Source of the DNA: CAXBID01 sp963975495
Lineage (GTDB): Bacteria; Bacteroidota; Bacteroidia; Flavobacteriales; Flavobacteriaceae
DNA length: 23,801 nucleotides
Reading direction: 5' to 3'
Assembly: GCA_963975495.1 (NCBI GenBank)
Contig: CAXBID010000025.1
Span: forward strand, 1-23,801
The translations under genes and the position numbers were made by a program. Positions within the stretch are counted from its first letter, which is position 1, and every line of letters begins with the position of its first letter. Under the pieces are notes generated by a model that saw nothing but the letters and a program-made list of their open reading frames with translations, was not told the DNA's origin and did not search any database. This document shows positions 1-9,453 of this stretch, piece after piece.

Positions 1-469
1 TATATTGATTGATAATTGGTTATGTCTATTTTTTTAGAAAATCAGCAAGCCCTATATAAATAAGCGTTAAACGAACCTCCAATTTGCGTTAGGGATAGTA
101 GCGGCATCCTTTTTTGTGCTAAACTATAAGTCTGGTTTAAAACTGAATTTAGAACATTTGGAAAGTGCTTGATGAGATACTGAAATCGAAGATTCATGAA
201 TACTTTAATTCAAAATAGATAGTTATGAATAAACAAGGTCAGCACAGGAAAGATATAGCGGATAGCCCGACCCTTTTGGGTAACGCCCATATTATACCAT
301 TACCCATTTGAAATTACCGCAATAAAATGTCCTTTTTTCCTTTCTATTTCAATAAAAAAAGAAACCGTAACTATGGCTATGATTTATTTTTGTATTTCAT
401 ATAAAGAAAAAAAATCATAATTTTCTTTTACAGTAATTTTAAACAAGAAATGGTATTAATAAAATGAAA
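1..469. other. Gene-free window edge
   Basis: No open reading frame with recognisable protein features was found on either strand. The stretch is AT-rich. It holds a short GC-richer patch around 255-291 with a small ACCC-TTTT-GGGT inverted repeat, which may be a fragment of a dispersed repeat. Nothing else can be supported here. Confidence 0.5.
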
Positions 470-497
470 AAGCCTATCAATAAAAATCGATAGGCTT
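470..497 (-). terminator. Rho-independent terminator of secDF
   Basis: A 9-bp perfect stem (AAGCCTATC / GATAGGCTT) with a loop of about 10 nt lies 22 nt beyond the secDF stop codon. Read on the minus strand it is followed by a T-rich run. Position and shape fit an intrinsic terminator for secDF. Confidence 0.8.
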
Positions 498-518
498 CTT
501 ACAAAGAAAAAATTTGAG

Positions 519-3515
519 TTAGTCTTTCTTCTTCTTTTTATCTTCCAATTTTTGTACTGAATCGTACATAATTGGTGTTGCTATAAATAATGATGAGTAC
601 GTACCCACAATAACACCTACTATTAATGCGAACATAAAACCTCTAATAGAATCGCCACCAAAAATAAAGATGGCTAATAACACCACTAAAGTTGTTAATG
701 ATGTATTTAATGTTCTGCTTAATGTACTGCTTAATGATACATCTACAACTTTTTTGAAATCCCAATTGGAATGCTCGTTAAAGAACTCACGGATTCTATC
801 GAATACTACTACGGTATCGTTTAATGAGTAACCTATTACCGTTAATATGGCTGCGATAAATGCTTGGTCGATTTCCATACTAAAGGGCATAAACCTGTAG
901 GTTAATGAGAATACACCCAATACTATTAATACATCATGGAATACTGCCGCCACTGCACCTAATGAGAATTGCCATCTTTTAAAACGAATTAAGATATACA
1001 GGAATACCACGATTAAAGACCCTAAAATAGCCCAAAACGATGCTTGTTTAATATCATCGGCAATGGTTGGACTTACTTTGTAATACTTCATTAAACCTAC
1101 TGATTTGGTATCGGCATCACTAATGAAATCGTCGTAAGACACACCATCTAAATGCGATTGTAAAGCGGTATAAAGTGTTTTTCTGATGTCTTCATCTACC
1201 TCAGCTCCAGTTTCGTTTACTTTATATTTTGTTGTAATTTTTAATTGATTGGCGTCCCCAAACGTTTTAGCATCAGCGCTACCAAAAACATCTGGTTGCG
1301 ATAATACGCCAGTGATTTCTGAAGCACTAATATCTTGTGCAAAACGTACTTGGTAGGTTCTACCCCCAACAAAATCGACACCTTGATCTAAACTGTTTGT
1401 AAATAAAGATCCTAAACTCAATAAAATAAAAGCCCCGGAAATGATGTAAGCTACTTTACGTTTCTTTAAGAATTCTATATTTATGTTTCTGAAAAGATTT
1501 TTAGTTATTGCTGTTGAGAAATCTAATTTACCGCCTTTGTTTGCATACCAATCGATTAACAATCTGGTAATAAAAATAGCTGTGAATAAAGACGTCATGA
1601 TACCTATTAATAAGGTAGTTGCGAATCCTTTAATTGGCCCTGTACCGAAAATGAATAAAATTAAAGCAGTTAAACCTGTAGTAATATTAGCATCTAATAT
1701 AGATGATAAGGCATTACCAAATCCGTCTTTTATGGCTTCCTTTTGTCCTTTTCCTTTGGCTAATTCTTCTCGAATACGTTCAAATATAAGTACGTTTGCA
1801 TCCACCGACATACCAATGGTTAACACAATACCCGCAATACCAGGTAAGGTTAAGACAGCGCCTAATCCTGATAAAATTCCGAAGATTAACAATATGTTCA
1901 ACGCCATAGCAATATCTGCAAAACCACCTGCCTTTCCGTAGTAAAAAATCATCCAAATTAAAACTAGGGCCAATGCAATTAAGAATGATTTTGTACCACT
2001 ATCAATAGCTTCTTGACCTAATGATGGCCCTACGACTTCACTTTGTATAATATCTGCTGAAGCTGGTAATTTACCTGCACGCAATACGTTTGCTAAATCG
2101 ATAGCTTCATTTAAAGTAAAATCTCCAGAAATGGATGAACTACCTCCTGCAATAGGCCCTGTAGTAACACCTGGGGCAGAATACACAACATTATCTAAAA
2201 CTATAGCGATTTGACTCTGTTGATTATAAGCTTTCCCTGTCATCTCTTCCCAAATCTTAGCACCTTTTGCATTCATTTGCATGGATACTTCTGATTTTCC
2301 TGTTGGCCCGAATTGATTTCTAGCGTCTGTAACTACGGCACCACTAAGTTGTGGCTCGTCGTCTCTATTTCCTATTAGGGCATATAAATCTACAATCTCA
2401 CTGTCTTTATCTGGTTTACCGAAAACAAACTTTACATAACGTTGTTCTGCTGGAAGTAATGCTCTTACTTCTGGTCTGTTTAAATAATCTAAAACTGTTT
2501 CCTTATCTTTAATTTCAAATCTTGCGATTACTGGCCCGCCTTGATATCCTTGACCTCTTATTAAATCGAAAATTGGGTTAACGGTTTCAACTGCCGTCGA
2601 ATCTGTTGTAGCATCTCCTAAAAGATCATCAATTGCAGAATCTGTAGCATCTTCTGAATCTTGAGGTTCTTCTTCCTCAGTGGTTTCGGTTTCTGGAGCA
2701 ACAATATCTTTTAATGCTTCATTAGCTTGAGCTAAGAATGGAAAAAATTGTTCCCCTTTATAAGCATCCCAAAATTCTAATTGTGCTGTACTTTGTAATA
2801 ATCCTGTAGCACGCTCCACATCTTTAACACCTGGCAACTCTACTAAAATACGGCCAGAAGACCCTAAACGTTGAATGTTTGGAGATGTAACACCAAACTC
2901 ATCAATACGTTTACGTAATACCTCAAAGGCAGAAACGATAGATTCGTCTATTTTAGTTTCAATAATACTTTTAACCTCATCATCAGTCATCGTTCCATTA
3001 ATCTCGCCATCTAATTCTTTGGTATAGAAAATATCTGGTGAAGCTAATTTAGTATCGCCTTTTATTTTATCAAAAGCCGTGAAAAAGTCTTCTAAATAAG
3101 TTTCCTGACTATTCTTTTGAAGTTCCGTAGCATCATCTAAAGCTTTGTTGAAAACAGGATCTTTAGTATTGTTGGCCAATCCTTTTAATATATCTTTTAC
3201 TGATACTTGCAGGATAACATTCAATCCGCCTTTTAAATCTAAACCAAGATTCATGGCTTTTTGCTTCACTTCATTATAAGTGAATTTTGCGATACCAATA
3301 TTAAAAACCGTATCGGTTGCAATAGACTCTAAATAGTTAGCTTCTTCAATGCTTCGTTTAGCACGATAGTCTTCTTCGGTATCTGAAATTTTACTGATTG
3401 CAATTTCTTCTGCATTGCTTTCAATTTGATTTGCTTTGAATGTGAATGATAATTGATAAATACTTACCAAACCAAACAACAGCGCAAATAATTTTACTAA
3501 TCCTTTATTTTGCAT
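519..3515 (-). CDS. secDF: SecDF fusion, protein translocase accessory subunit
   Basis: This 998-residue inner-membrane protein joins SecD (about 1-660) and SecF (about 680-998). SecDF uses the proton motive force to help pull preproteins through SecYEG on the periplasmic side. Visible SecD features are TM1 at 7-27, the GLDLKGGL motif at 91-98, the P1 sequence RKRIDEFGV near 201, and the TM4 motif SVDANVLIFERIREE at 570-584. SecF features are GVDFVGGR at 712-719 and SLNDTVVVFDRIREFF at 897-912, with six predicted membrane segments in each half. The periplasmic region carries a very acidic, low-complexity stretch at about 273-308 and a Lys-rich C-terminus. Fusion of the two genes is usual in Bacteroidota. 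It has its own promoter at 3555-3585 and a terminator at 470-497, so it is probably transcribed alone. Confidence 0.97.
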   Translation of the reverse strand: MQNKGLVKLFALLFGLVSIYQLSFTFKANQIESNAEEIAISKISDTEEDYRAKRSIEEANYLESIATDTVFNIGIAKFTYNEVKQKAMNLGLDLKGGLNVILQVSVKDILKGLANNTKDPVFNKALDDATELQKNSQETYLEDFFTAFDKIKGDTKLASPDIFYTKELDGEINGTMTDDEVKSIIETKIDESIVSAFEVLRKRIDEFGVTSPNIQRLGSSGRILVELPGVKDVERATGLLQSTAQLEFWDAYKGEQFFPFLAQANEALKDIVAPETETTEEEEPQDSEDATDSAIDDLLGDATTDSTAVETVNPIFDLIRGQGYQGGPVIARFEIKDKETVLDYLNRPEVRALLPAEQRYVKFVFGKPDKDSEIVDLYALIGNRDDEPQLSGAVVTDARNQFGPTGKSEVSMQMNAKGAKIWEEMTGKAYNQQSQIAIVLDNVVYSAPGVTTGPIAGGSSSISGDFTLNEAIDLANVLRAGKLPASADIIQSEVVGPSLGQEAIDSGTKSFLIALALVLIWMIFYYGKAGGFADIAMALNILLIFGILSGLGAVLTLPGIAGIVLTIGMSVDANVLIFERIREELAKGKGQKEAIKDGFGNALSSILDANITTGLTALILFIFGTGPIKGFATTLLIGIMTSLFTAIFITRLLIDWYANKGGKLDFSTAITKNLFRNINIEFLKKRKVAYIISGAFILLSLGSLFTNSLDQGVDFVGGRTYQVRFAQDISASEITGVLSQPDVFGSADAKTFGDANQLKITTKYKVNETGAEVDEDIRKTLYTALQSHLDGVSYDDFISDADTKSVGLMKYYKVSPTIADDIKQASFWAILGSLIVVFLYILIRFKRWQFSLGAVAAVFHDVLIVLGVFSLTYRFMPFSMEIDQAFIAAILTVIGYSLNDTVVVFDRIREFFNEHSNWDFKKVVDVSLSSTLSRTLNTSLTTLVVLLAIFIFGGDSIRGFMFALIVGVIVGTYSSLFIATPIMYDSVQKLEDKKKKKD

Positions 3516-3554
3516 TTTTATGATTTATTTAAAAGTCAAATTTTTTGAAACGAG

Positions 3555-3585
3555 CAAATATAGAATTTACCGTACGATTTGACAA
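3555..3585 (-). promoter_or_regulatory. Bacteroidota-type promoter of secDF
   Basis: On the minus strand TTG is followed after 20 nt by TATATTTG, matching the Bacteroidota consensus (-33 TTG, -7 TAnnTTTG, spacing 17-23). It ends 39 nt upstream of the secDF ATG. Confidence 0.65.
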
Positions 3586-3696
3586 TTTTTATGTTTAATT
3601 AAATTTTGAGTTTTTTAATTATGAACTAACTTAAACTTTTTTAATTGGCTAAAAAATTATCCTTTTGCACCCATTTTTTGTCTTTTTCTTGTTCCG

Positions 3697-3718
3697 TAGC
3701 CCCGAAGCGTCGGGGCTA
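3697..3718. repeat. Short perfect inverted repeat (9-bp stem)
   Basis: TAGCCCCGA and TCGGGGCTA flank an AGCG tetraloop. It lies between the small SecD-like gene and secDF, and no T-run follows on either strand, so it does not look like an intrinsic terminator. It shares the CCCCGACGC core (read on the minus strand) with the inverted repeat at 18674-18694, which suggests a dispersed small palindromic element. The rest of 3586-3867 shows nothing recognisable. Confidence 0.5.
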
Positions 3719-3867
3719 TGCAACTCTAAAAAAACTTCAACTGGTTACAAAAATGATTAATTTTCGCCTCAGTCCAAAAAGTTTAAATGAGTTCAATGAA
3801 AGTTGACTAAAAATGAGCTTTCTAGAACACTTTTAGTCTTCATACTGTTTTGGGATTTTAAAGCTGA

Positions 3868-4503
3868 TTAGGAATAATCCCATAGCAAATGGGGGCCAGC
3901 TCTAACTTCTGGGATACTTTTTGAAGCCTTATCTAGTACAATAGCAATACGGTAATGAATTGTATAAGCAACTTTTACACTGTTATTTTTTATTCGAAAA
4001 TCTATGTTCGAACCAGTAAAGTAAGGATTAGGGTCAAAAAAGCGATCACTTTTTGAATCAAATTCAATGACGCTTATTCCATTGAAATCCCAATCTGAAT
4101 CAGCTTCGTTTTCAATTTCGTAAACATCAAGATTATAAGTAATACTGTTTTTACCTGAAGGAAAACCTTCTGTTTTTTTATTTTGATTTTGAGATGTATA
4201 ATCAACATCTACAATTTCGTCTTTAGAAAACGTATCCTTTATTATAGAAATATCGGTACTACTGTAATACGTTATTTTTAACTTACCGTTATTACTTTCC
4301 TTGACTTGAATATTATCAGCTCCAAGATTCTGCAACTGTCTTTTTACAACTGCAATGGTACTTTGAGCATCTTGGGACGTTATTTCAACATCCGTAAATT
4401 GCAAAACAATTTCCTGATTGGGTATAGCTATTTGCTCCTGAGACACAAAACCCAACACAGAAAGGACTACGAGAAAAGTAATTACGTACCACTTTTTAAA
4501 CAT
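3868..4503 (-). CDS. Small membrane-anchored protein, possibly SecD-domain related
   Basis: The product has 211 residues when started at the ATG at 4503. One N-terminal hydrophobic segment (about 4-22, MFKKWYVITFLVVLSVLGF) is followed by a mostly soluble, probably periplasmic, domain. I know no named family. The region with VVKRQLQNLGADNIQ and GKLKITYY has the same order of residues as the SecDF periplasmic stretch with LRKRIDEFGVTSPNIQ and GRILVELPG, so a ferredoxin-like SecD-type domain is possible. This is inferred by eye. The frame is open upstream to 4572, but that longer form would span the mdh terminator at 4521-4548 and add a poor leader. The gene lies between mdh and secDF on the same strand, and no promoter match was found for it. 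Confidence 0.7.
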   Translation of the reverse strand: MFKKWYVITFLVVLSVLGFVSQEQIAIPNQEIVLQFTDVEITSQDAQSTIAVVKRQLQNLGADNIQVKESNNGKLKITYYSSTDISIIKDTFSKDEIVDVDYTSQNQNKKTEGFPSGKNSITYNLDVYEIENEADSDWDFNGISVIEFDSKSDRFFDPNPYFTGSNIDFRIKNNSVKVAYTIHYRIAIVLDKASKSIPEVRAGPHLLWDYS

Positions 4504-4520
4504 GCGCCAAATATAAAAAA

Positions 4521-4548
4521 ATAAAGACTGTATTGCTACAGTCTTTAT
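4521..4548 (-). terminator. Intrinsic terminator of mdh
   Basis: A perfect 12-bp stem (ATAAAGACTGTA / TACAGTCTTTAT) with a 4-nt loop is followed on the minus strand by a run of seven T residues. It lies 75 nt past the mdh stop and just upstream of the 4503 start, so it separates mdh from the next gene and argues against the longer reading frame there. Confidence 0.85.
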
Positions 4549-4596
4549 ATAAATATGTGTTGCCTCACCCATAATTTATCCCAAAAGATAATTATG

Positions 4597-4615
4597 ACCT
4601 CTCCAAAGGAGAGGT
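4597..4615. repeat. Short inverted repeat CCTCTCC-AAA-GGAGAGG
   Basis: An 8-bp perfect stem (ACCTCTCC / GGAGAGGT) with a 3-nt loop starts 8 nt after the mdh stop on the minus strand. It resembles the element at 23775-23790 in design (CCTCC and GGAGG arms). Both may belong to a dispersed, REP-like repeat family, or this one may serve as a weak first terminator for mdh. Confidence 0.5.
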
Positions 4616-4622
4616 AAAAAGG

Positions 4623-5549
4623 TTATACATCCAATAGCCCGTTTGTACTTTTAACACCCTCGGCACTAGCTTTCATATGTGCTTTTTCAGCATCGCTTAA
4701 TTCAATTTCAACAATACTTTCAATACCGTTTTTACCTAAAATAACAGGGACACCAATACAAATATCATTTAAGCCATATTCGCCTTCTAAAAATGTAGAA
4801 CATGGAAACATTTTCTTTTGGTCGCAAGCAATAGCCTGAACTAGTGCGCTAACCGCGGCACCAGGTGCATACCATGCTGATGTTCCTAATAACTTGGTAA
4901 GTGTAGCTCCACCAACCTTAGTATCTTCAGCGACTTGCTCTAAACGATCGTCGCTTAAAAACTCTGAAACCTTTATACTATTTCTTGTAGCATGAGATGT
5001 TAATGGCACCATACCCGTATCACTGTGTCCACCAATTACCATACCGTCAACATCACTAATTGGAGCTTCTAAAGCTTCTGCTAATCTGTATTTAAAACGA
5101 GCAGAATCTAAAGCACCGCCCATACCTATAATTCTGTTTTTAGGTAAGTTAGTTGATTTATGTGCTAAATATGTCATAGTATCCATTGGGTTACTTACAA
5201 CAATTAAAACAGTGTTTGGAGAATGCTCGATTAAGCTGGAAGATACTGCTTTAACAATACCTGCGTTAATTCCTATTAATTCCTCACGTGTCATTCCTGG
5301 TTTACGGGGAATCCCAGAAGTAATGACACATATATTACTATTTGCTGTTTTACTATAATCGTTAGTGACACCCGTAATTTTAGTATCAAAACCATTTAAA
5401 GATGCACACTGCATTAAATCCATCGCTTTTCCTTCAGCATAGCCTTCTTTAATATCCAACAAAACGACTTCTGATGCAAAATTTTTAATAGCAATATATT
5501 CTGCACAACTTGCGCCTACTGCTCCTGCTCCTACAACTGTTACTTTCAT
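4623..5549 (-). CDS. mdh: Malate dehydrogenase (NAD-dependent)
   Basis: This 308-residue cytoplasmic enzyme of the LDH-like family oxidises malate to oxaloacetate in the TCA cycle. The NAD-binding Rossmann motif GAGAVG is at 7-12, with the ribose-binding Asp32 at the end of the second strand. Substrate-binding arginines fall at R82 and R88 (PRKPGMTRE) and R151. Asn120 lies in VSNPMD, and the catalytic pair is D148 and H175 (GGHSD). An Arg rather than a hydrophobic residue at 82 marks malate over lactate specificity. Length is typical. The ATG at 5549 starts directly with the Rossmann strand. It ends in the terminator at 4521-4548. A lone -7 match (CAAAAATA on the plus strand, 5627-5634) is present without a well-spaced -33 box. 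Confidence 0.97.
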   Translation of the reverse strand: MKVTVVGAGAVGASCAEYIAIKNFASEVVLLDIKEGYAEGKAMDLMQCASLNGFDTKITGVTNDYSKTANSNICVITSGIPRKPGMTREELIGINAGIVKAVSSSLIEHSPNTVLIVVSNPMDTMTYLAHKSTNLPKNRIIGMGGALDSARFKYRLAEALEAPISDVDGMVIGGHSDTGMVPLTSHATRNSIKVSEFLSDDRLEQVAEDTKVGGATLTKLLGTSAWYAPGAAVSALVQAIACDQKKMFPCSTFLEGEYGLNDICIGVPVILGKNGIESIVEIELSDAEKAHMKASAEGVKSTNGLLDV

Positions 5550-5679
5550 AAGTTAATTTTTATAATTTAATTTTTATAGAATGAATATCTTAATTCAATG
5601 GTACAAATCTCTTTAAAAAAGAGCTTCAAAAATATGATTTAAGTCATACAAAACTACGAATTTATATCCTCTAAATAAA

Positions 5680-5708
5680 AAAAGTGCAAGATTAAATCCC
5701 GCACTTTT
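5680..5708 (-). terminator. Intrinsic terminator after the DUF6588-like gene
   Basis: An 8-bp stem (AAAAGTGC / GCACTTTT) is followed on the minus strand by a T-rich tract. It lies about 80 nt past the stop codon at 5791. Confidence 0.75.
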
Positions 5709-5790
5709 AAAACAACTAATTATTATAAAAAACTAACTAAACTAAATATTTATTATGAAAAATATTTTTGCTTCTATTATTTGGGATCAA

Positions 5791-6801
5791 TTATCTAAAT
5801 CCAAAATTTATACCTACTGAAAAGGCATCAAATTCTGATAGATGGTATTCAGCATTCAATCTGAAAAATCCTAATTTTAATTTTGTTCCTATGGTGCCTC
5901 TAACAGCTGAAACTTCACTTGAAACTGAGAATGGGTCTGTATATTGAAAAGGAATTACACCTGTACTTCTATAAGTTCCTAATAAATCTGATTCCGATTT
6001 TCCTTTGATATAACCAATACCACCATAAAAATTAATTACTGGCATTTTGGTTGAAGCTATAAGTTGAAATAACCAGGTACTAGTATCATTTTCTAATCTT
6101 TGGTTTTCACCTTCAATTCCTGAGGTTTCAGTTAAATCATAAGAACCATCTAGACTTGTGTAAGCAACTAAACCAGATATCGCAACAGGCAAAAGCTTAT
6201 CTGCTGGTAACCATTTTGTAACTTCAAATTGTAAACCTGCACCGAACATACTAATATTAACATCGTCAGTATCAATTTTAGGAACAAAACGTGCTTTAAT
6301 CTCAATACCTTTACTTAACCCTAAAGCACCTTGAATAAAAGCAGTTGGTAATAAATTAGCACTACTAGATCCAATTCCAGACGGAAGAGTAATAGTTTCA
6401 GATATTGTTGTACCAGGTGTCACTTCATAATCTACAATAACATTTATATCTGGATCATTCTCTCCTAAAGCTGTTGCCACCATTTGAGAACTAGCACCAT
6501 CGTTAAACCTAATGTTTTCATAATCATTTATATTCAATGAAAACATTTTACTATCATCATTTATTAAAGAAGCATTTGCGATAATAGAAATTTCAAAACC
6601 CCCTAAAGGTTTTGCATCTGCTGTATTAAACCAGTTGGCATTCATACTATGCATTAAACCATTGGTTCCTGGGGCTAAATAGTTATTTGCAAAACGCTGT
6701 GCATCATCTACACCAGCCGCAAGAAGGGCGTCTAGATCATTTTGAGCTTTAGAGGCTAGTGTTGCAACAAACAACAACATAAATAGGATTATCTTTTTCA
6801 T
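5791..6801 (-). CDS. DUF6588-like outer-membrane protein
   Basis: This 336-residue exported protein has a clear signal peptide (1-19, ending SKAQ). The mature part resembles the uncharacterised DUF6588 family of Bacteroidota: an N-terminal FANNYLAPGTNGLMHSMN region, a GGFEISI strand, then alternating amphipathic strands ending in an aromatic C-terminus (NFGFR), as expected of a beta-barrel. The family name is recalled, not searched; no function is known. It has its own promoter (6824-6853) and terminator (5680-5708). It therefore looks independent of the sigma/FecR/receptor operon upstream, although it lies on the same strand only 105 nt after the receptor gene. Confidence 0.8.
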   Translation of the reverse strand: MKKIILFMLLFVATLASKAQNDLDALLAAGVDDAQRFANNYLAPGTNGLMHSMNANWFNTADAKPLGGFEISIIANASLINDDSKMFSLNINDYENIRFNDGASSQMVATALGENDPDINVIVDYEVTPGTTISETITLPSGIGSSSANLLPTAFIQGALGLSKGIEIKARFVPKIDTDDVNISMFGAGLQFEVTKWLPADKLLPVAISGLVAYTSLDGSYDLTETSGIEGENQRLENDTSTWLFQLIASTKMPVINFYGGIGYIKGKSESDLLGTYRSTGVIPFQYTDPFSVSSEVSAVRGTIGTKLKLGFFRLNAEYHLSEFDAFSVGINFGFR

Positions 6802-6823
6802 TTTATTTAAGATTTGTATTAGA

Positions 6824-6853
6824 CAAATGTATAAAAAAAATCACACGAAACAA
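6824..6853 (-). promoter_or_regulatory. Bacteroidota-type promoter of the DUF6588-like gene
   Basis: On the minus strand TTG is followed after 19 nt by TACATTTG, a good match to the -33/-7 consensus. It ends 22 nt before the ATG at 6801. Confidence 0.65.
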
Positions 6854-6906
6854 CATTTTGTCGTAAAAAAATGCGTTTTAACGGTAATTTAATATTGAAA
6901 ATCGTT

Positions 6907-9453
6907 TTAAAATTTCATTCTAAAGCTTAAATTAGGAGTTAAACCAAGTGATTTATTATCTATTTGAATGGTTGAATTTGAATCTTTTGGATTAACTTCA
7001 TAGTACCGATTAATACTATTTTCTCTATCTAAAATATTTAAGACCCCTACCCTAAATACACTTTGAATGCCTTTTGATAAATTAAAACTATAACTTATTG
7101 AAGCATCTAATCTCATAAAATCATCCAGGTTTTCGCTATTAGGTGCATCATAATTTACACTGGTATTATTTCCGTTCTGTACCGTTTCATTACCTTCAAC
7201 TGGCTTAGTATAAGGTTGTCCCGAACGCCAAATGCCTCCTACGGATACTTTTAAATTTTCCAAGATATCATAATTGAACGCTAAAGATACAGAGTGCCTA
7301 ATATCAACATTGTTTGGAAAAATTGAGGGCGTGAAACTTTCAAACCCGTAATCGTTAGTACTGTAAGTATAGCTTAACCACGTACTGTATTTATTGGCTG
7401 TTCTATTTAATAAAAACTCAACACCTTTAGCATTATAGCTCCCGATAGCATTCAAAAATTGAAAATTATTATAGAACCCTTGGTTTGAAGCAGTAATACC
7501 ATCAACTTGTTTATAAAAGGCTTCAACATCAAGCAACCAATTATTTTGGTTAATCTCAAAACCTAAAGAGATTTGTTTACTTTCAGAAATTGGAATATCA
7601 TCTTCATTTGCCAAAACCCAACGTCTGTTTTCAACACCTAAAAAATCATCTTGAAAATCAATTTTTTGATTAGCTGATTGGTTTTTAAATTCACCTTGTA
7701 ACTTAACCGCAAATTGATTTGATAATTTTTGCCTGAAATTTAAACGCGGCTCAATGAGGAACTTATTAAATTTTTGAAAATAATTTCCCCGAACTCCCAA
7801 ACGTAAATAGGTGTTATTCTTTTTGTATTCAATTTCGCTAAAAAGGGCATGGTTTAACAATACGTCCTTTTTTGTTTTGTCATAAGAAGGAGCACTTACC
7901 GTGGTTTCATTTAAAATACCTATTTCACTGAACTGATACCCATTTAAAAAGTTTAAATTTTCGTTTATTTTGTAATTGGTTTTAAACTTTAGCCCTGTTT
8001 CCAAAACGTCGTTAGTTTGAGTCAATCTTTGGTCAGTTTCAATTCTAAAATCGGTTGCATCAATATTGTATTGTGAATAAAACGACGTAAAATGTGTTGA
8101 AAATCTATCACTCCAAATCGCATTCCAACTCATGCCAAAGCCTAAATTTTCTTGTTTCAAATTACTTGTTTTAGAATCCATTTCGCCGTTATCATCTTGA
8201 TAGCTTTCGGTATAATCCAAATTATTATTAATACCAATAACGTTAGCTCTAAACTTATGGTTTTCGTTAAGGTTAAAAATAAGTTTTGCTGTATAATCAT
8301 AAAAGAAAAAATCAGACATCCTATTGCCTTCACTTATATTATCGCTATTGGTAGTTAGCTCACTATCCTGAAAACTACGTTCAAAATAATTATCATAAGT
8401 TGGCGAACTTACAACATCTGTAAATGAACGTCTGCCTGAAACATGTAATGCCCACTTTTTACTTAATGGAATTTGTAAAAACGCATCGGCGTGAATTAAA
8501 TTAGCACCAAAACCACCAGACAAATTCGGATTCAATTTATCCTTTGTAAACATACTTATGGTACTGGAAACGCCATCACTGAATTCACTTGACGTTCCGT
8601 TTTTTATAACCAAAACCTTATCGGTTAAATAAGGGTTGTACGCAGATATAAGTCCGAAAAAATGCCCAAAATGGTACATTTTAATACCATCCCAAAGTAT
8701 TAAGTTTTGGTCGTTGGTGCCACCACGCACATTAATATTTGCAATACTTTCGTTAACACTTTCCACACCTGGCAATGCTTGAATGGATTGTAAAATATCG
8801 GGCTCCGTTAGCCCGGGCAAAATGCCAAATTTTTCGGTATTTAAAACCGTACTACCATCAATTCGTTTTTGTAAACCTGTAGTTAAAAACTTTGAAATTA
8901 AAACCTGATTAAGTTCTTCATTCCTCTCTTGTAGTACAATTGTTTTACACGAATTATTTTTAAACCATAAATCTTTTGCATTAAAAATTAGGGTCTCAAA
9001 ACCCAGAAAAGAAATAATTACTTTTTCGTTTAAAGGAACATCGGTCATCTGAAATTTCCCATTGGTATCGGTAATCACGCCTTTGGTAGTATTGGCAATT
9101 AAAACAGAGGCGCCAAACAAAGGCTGGTTGTCTTTTTCTGCTATTAAAATACCACAAACAGAAATGGTTTTATCAATGGTAGAAACCGTTATATAACGAT
9201 CGTCAAGTAACTTAAAGTTTAAAATTGTAGTGTTATTAAGGTTTTCTATAATGCTTTTAAGTGTTTTCGTTTCATCAAAATCATCAACAAAAATGTCATC
9301 AACATCATTCATTGAATACGAAAATTTGACATCAAATTTGACTTCAAGTTTTCTAATAACATCCAATAAAGGCCGCTTTTCTTGAGATTGAAAACCAAAA
9401 GAAAAATAAGTATAGAGTAAAAATAAAATAAAAAAGTATTTAGTTTTATTCAT
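6907..9453 (-). CDS. TonB-dependent receptor with STN signalling domain
   Basis: This 848-residue outer-membrane receptor starts at the ATG at 9453. It has a signal peptide (about 1-22) and a secretin/TonB short N-terminal (STN) domain at about 30-93, the part that contacts a FecR-type anti-sigma factor. A carboxypeptidase-regulatory-like beta-sandwich follows at about 98-175 (FGASVLIANTTKGVITDTNG), then a plug at about 195-300 (PGVESVNESIANINVRGGT, LWDGIKMYHFGHFFG) and a 22-strand-type barrel to an aromatic C-terminus. The frame is open upstream to 9480, but the 9453 ATG begins a proper signal sequence and overlaps the fecR stop by 8 nt (ATGAATAA), which suggests translational coupling. No susD partner follows, so the ligand is more likely a small chelate or peptide than a glycan. 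Ligand unknown. Confidence 0.93.
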   Translation of the reverse strand: MNKTKYFFILFLLYTYFSFGFQSQEKRPLLDVIRKLEVKFDVKFSYSMNDVDDIFVDDFDETKTLKSIIENLNNTTILNFKLLDDRYITVSTIDKTISVCGILIAEKDNQPLFGASVLIANTTKGVITDTNGKFQMTDVPLNEKVIISFLGFETLIFNAKDLWFKNNSCKTIVLQERNEELNQVLISKFLTTGLQKRIDGSTVLNTEKFGILPGLTEPDILQSIQALPGVESVNESIANINVRGGTNDQNLILWDGIKMYHFGHFFGLISAYNPYLTDKVLVIKNGTSSEFSDGVSSTISMFTKDKLNPNLSGGFGANLIHADAFLQIPLSKKWALHVSGRRSFTDVVSSPTYDNYFERSFQDSELTTNSDNISEGNRMSDFFFYDYTAKLIFNLNENHKFRANVIGINNNLDYTESYQDDNGEMDSKTSNLKQENLGFGMSWNAIWSDRFSTHFTSFYSQYNIDATDFRIETDQRLTQTNDVLETGLKFKTNYKINENLNFLNGYQFSEIGILNETTVSAPSYDKTKKDVLLNHALFSEIEYKKNNTYLRLGVRGNYFQKFNKFLIEPRLNFRQKLSNQFAVKLQGEFKNQSANQKIDFQDDFLGVENRRWVLANEDDIPISESKQISLGFEINQNNWLLDVEAFYKQVDGITASNQGFYNNFQFLNAIGSYNAKGVEFLLNRTANKYSTWLSYTYSTNDYGFESFTPSIFPNNVDIRHSVSLAFNYDILENLKVSVGGIWRSGQPYTKPVEGNETVQNGNNTSVNYDAPNSENLDDFMRLDASISYSFNLSKGIQSVFRVGVLNILDRENSINRYYEVNPKDSNSTIQIDNKSLGLTPNLSFRMKF

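Noticed and set aside
1483..1941. 152-codon plus-strand frame inside secDF
   Set aside because: Antisense shadow of a strongly conserved gene; composition not protein-like.
3697..3718. Hairpin as terminator of the small SecD-like gene
   Set aside because: No T-run follows on the minus strand and it lies about 150 nt past the stop.
7040..7062. TAGGGTA and GTCTTAA close together on the minus strand inside the receptor gene
   Set aside because: Only 3 nt separate the two parts instead of 13, and it encodes a conserved barrel strand (RVGVLNILD). Chance similarity.
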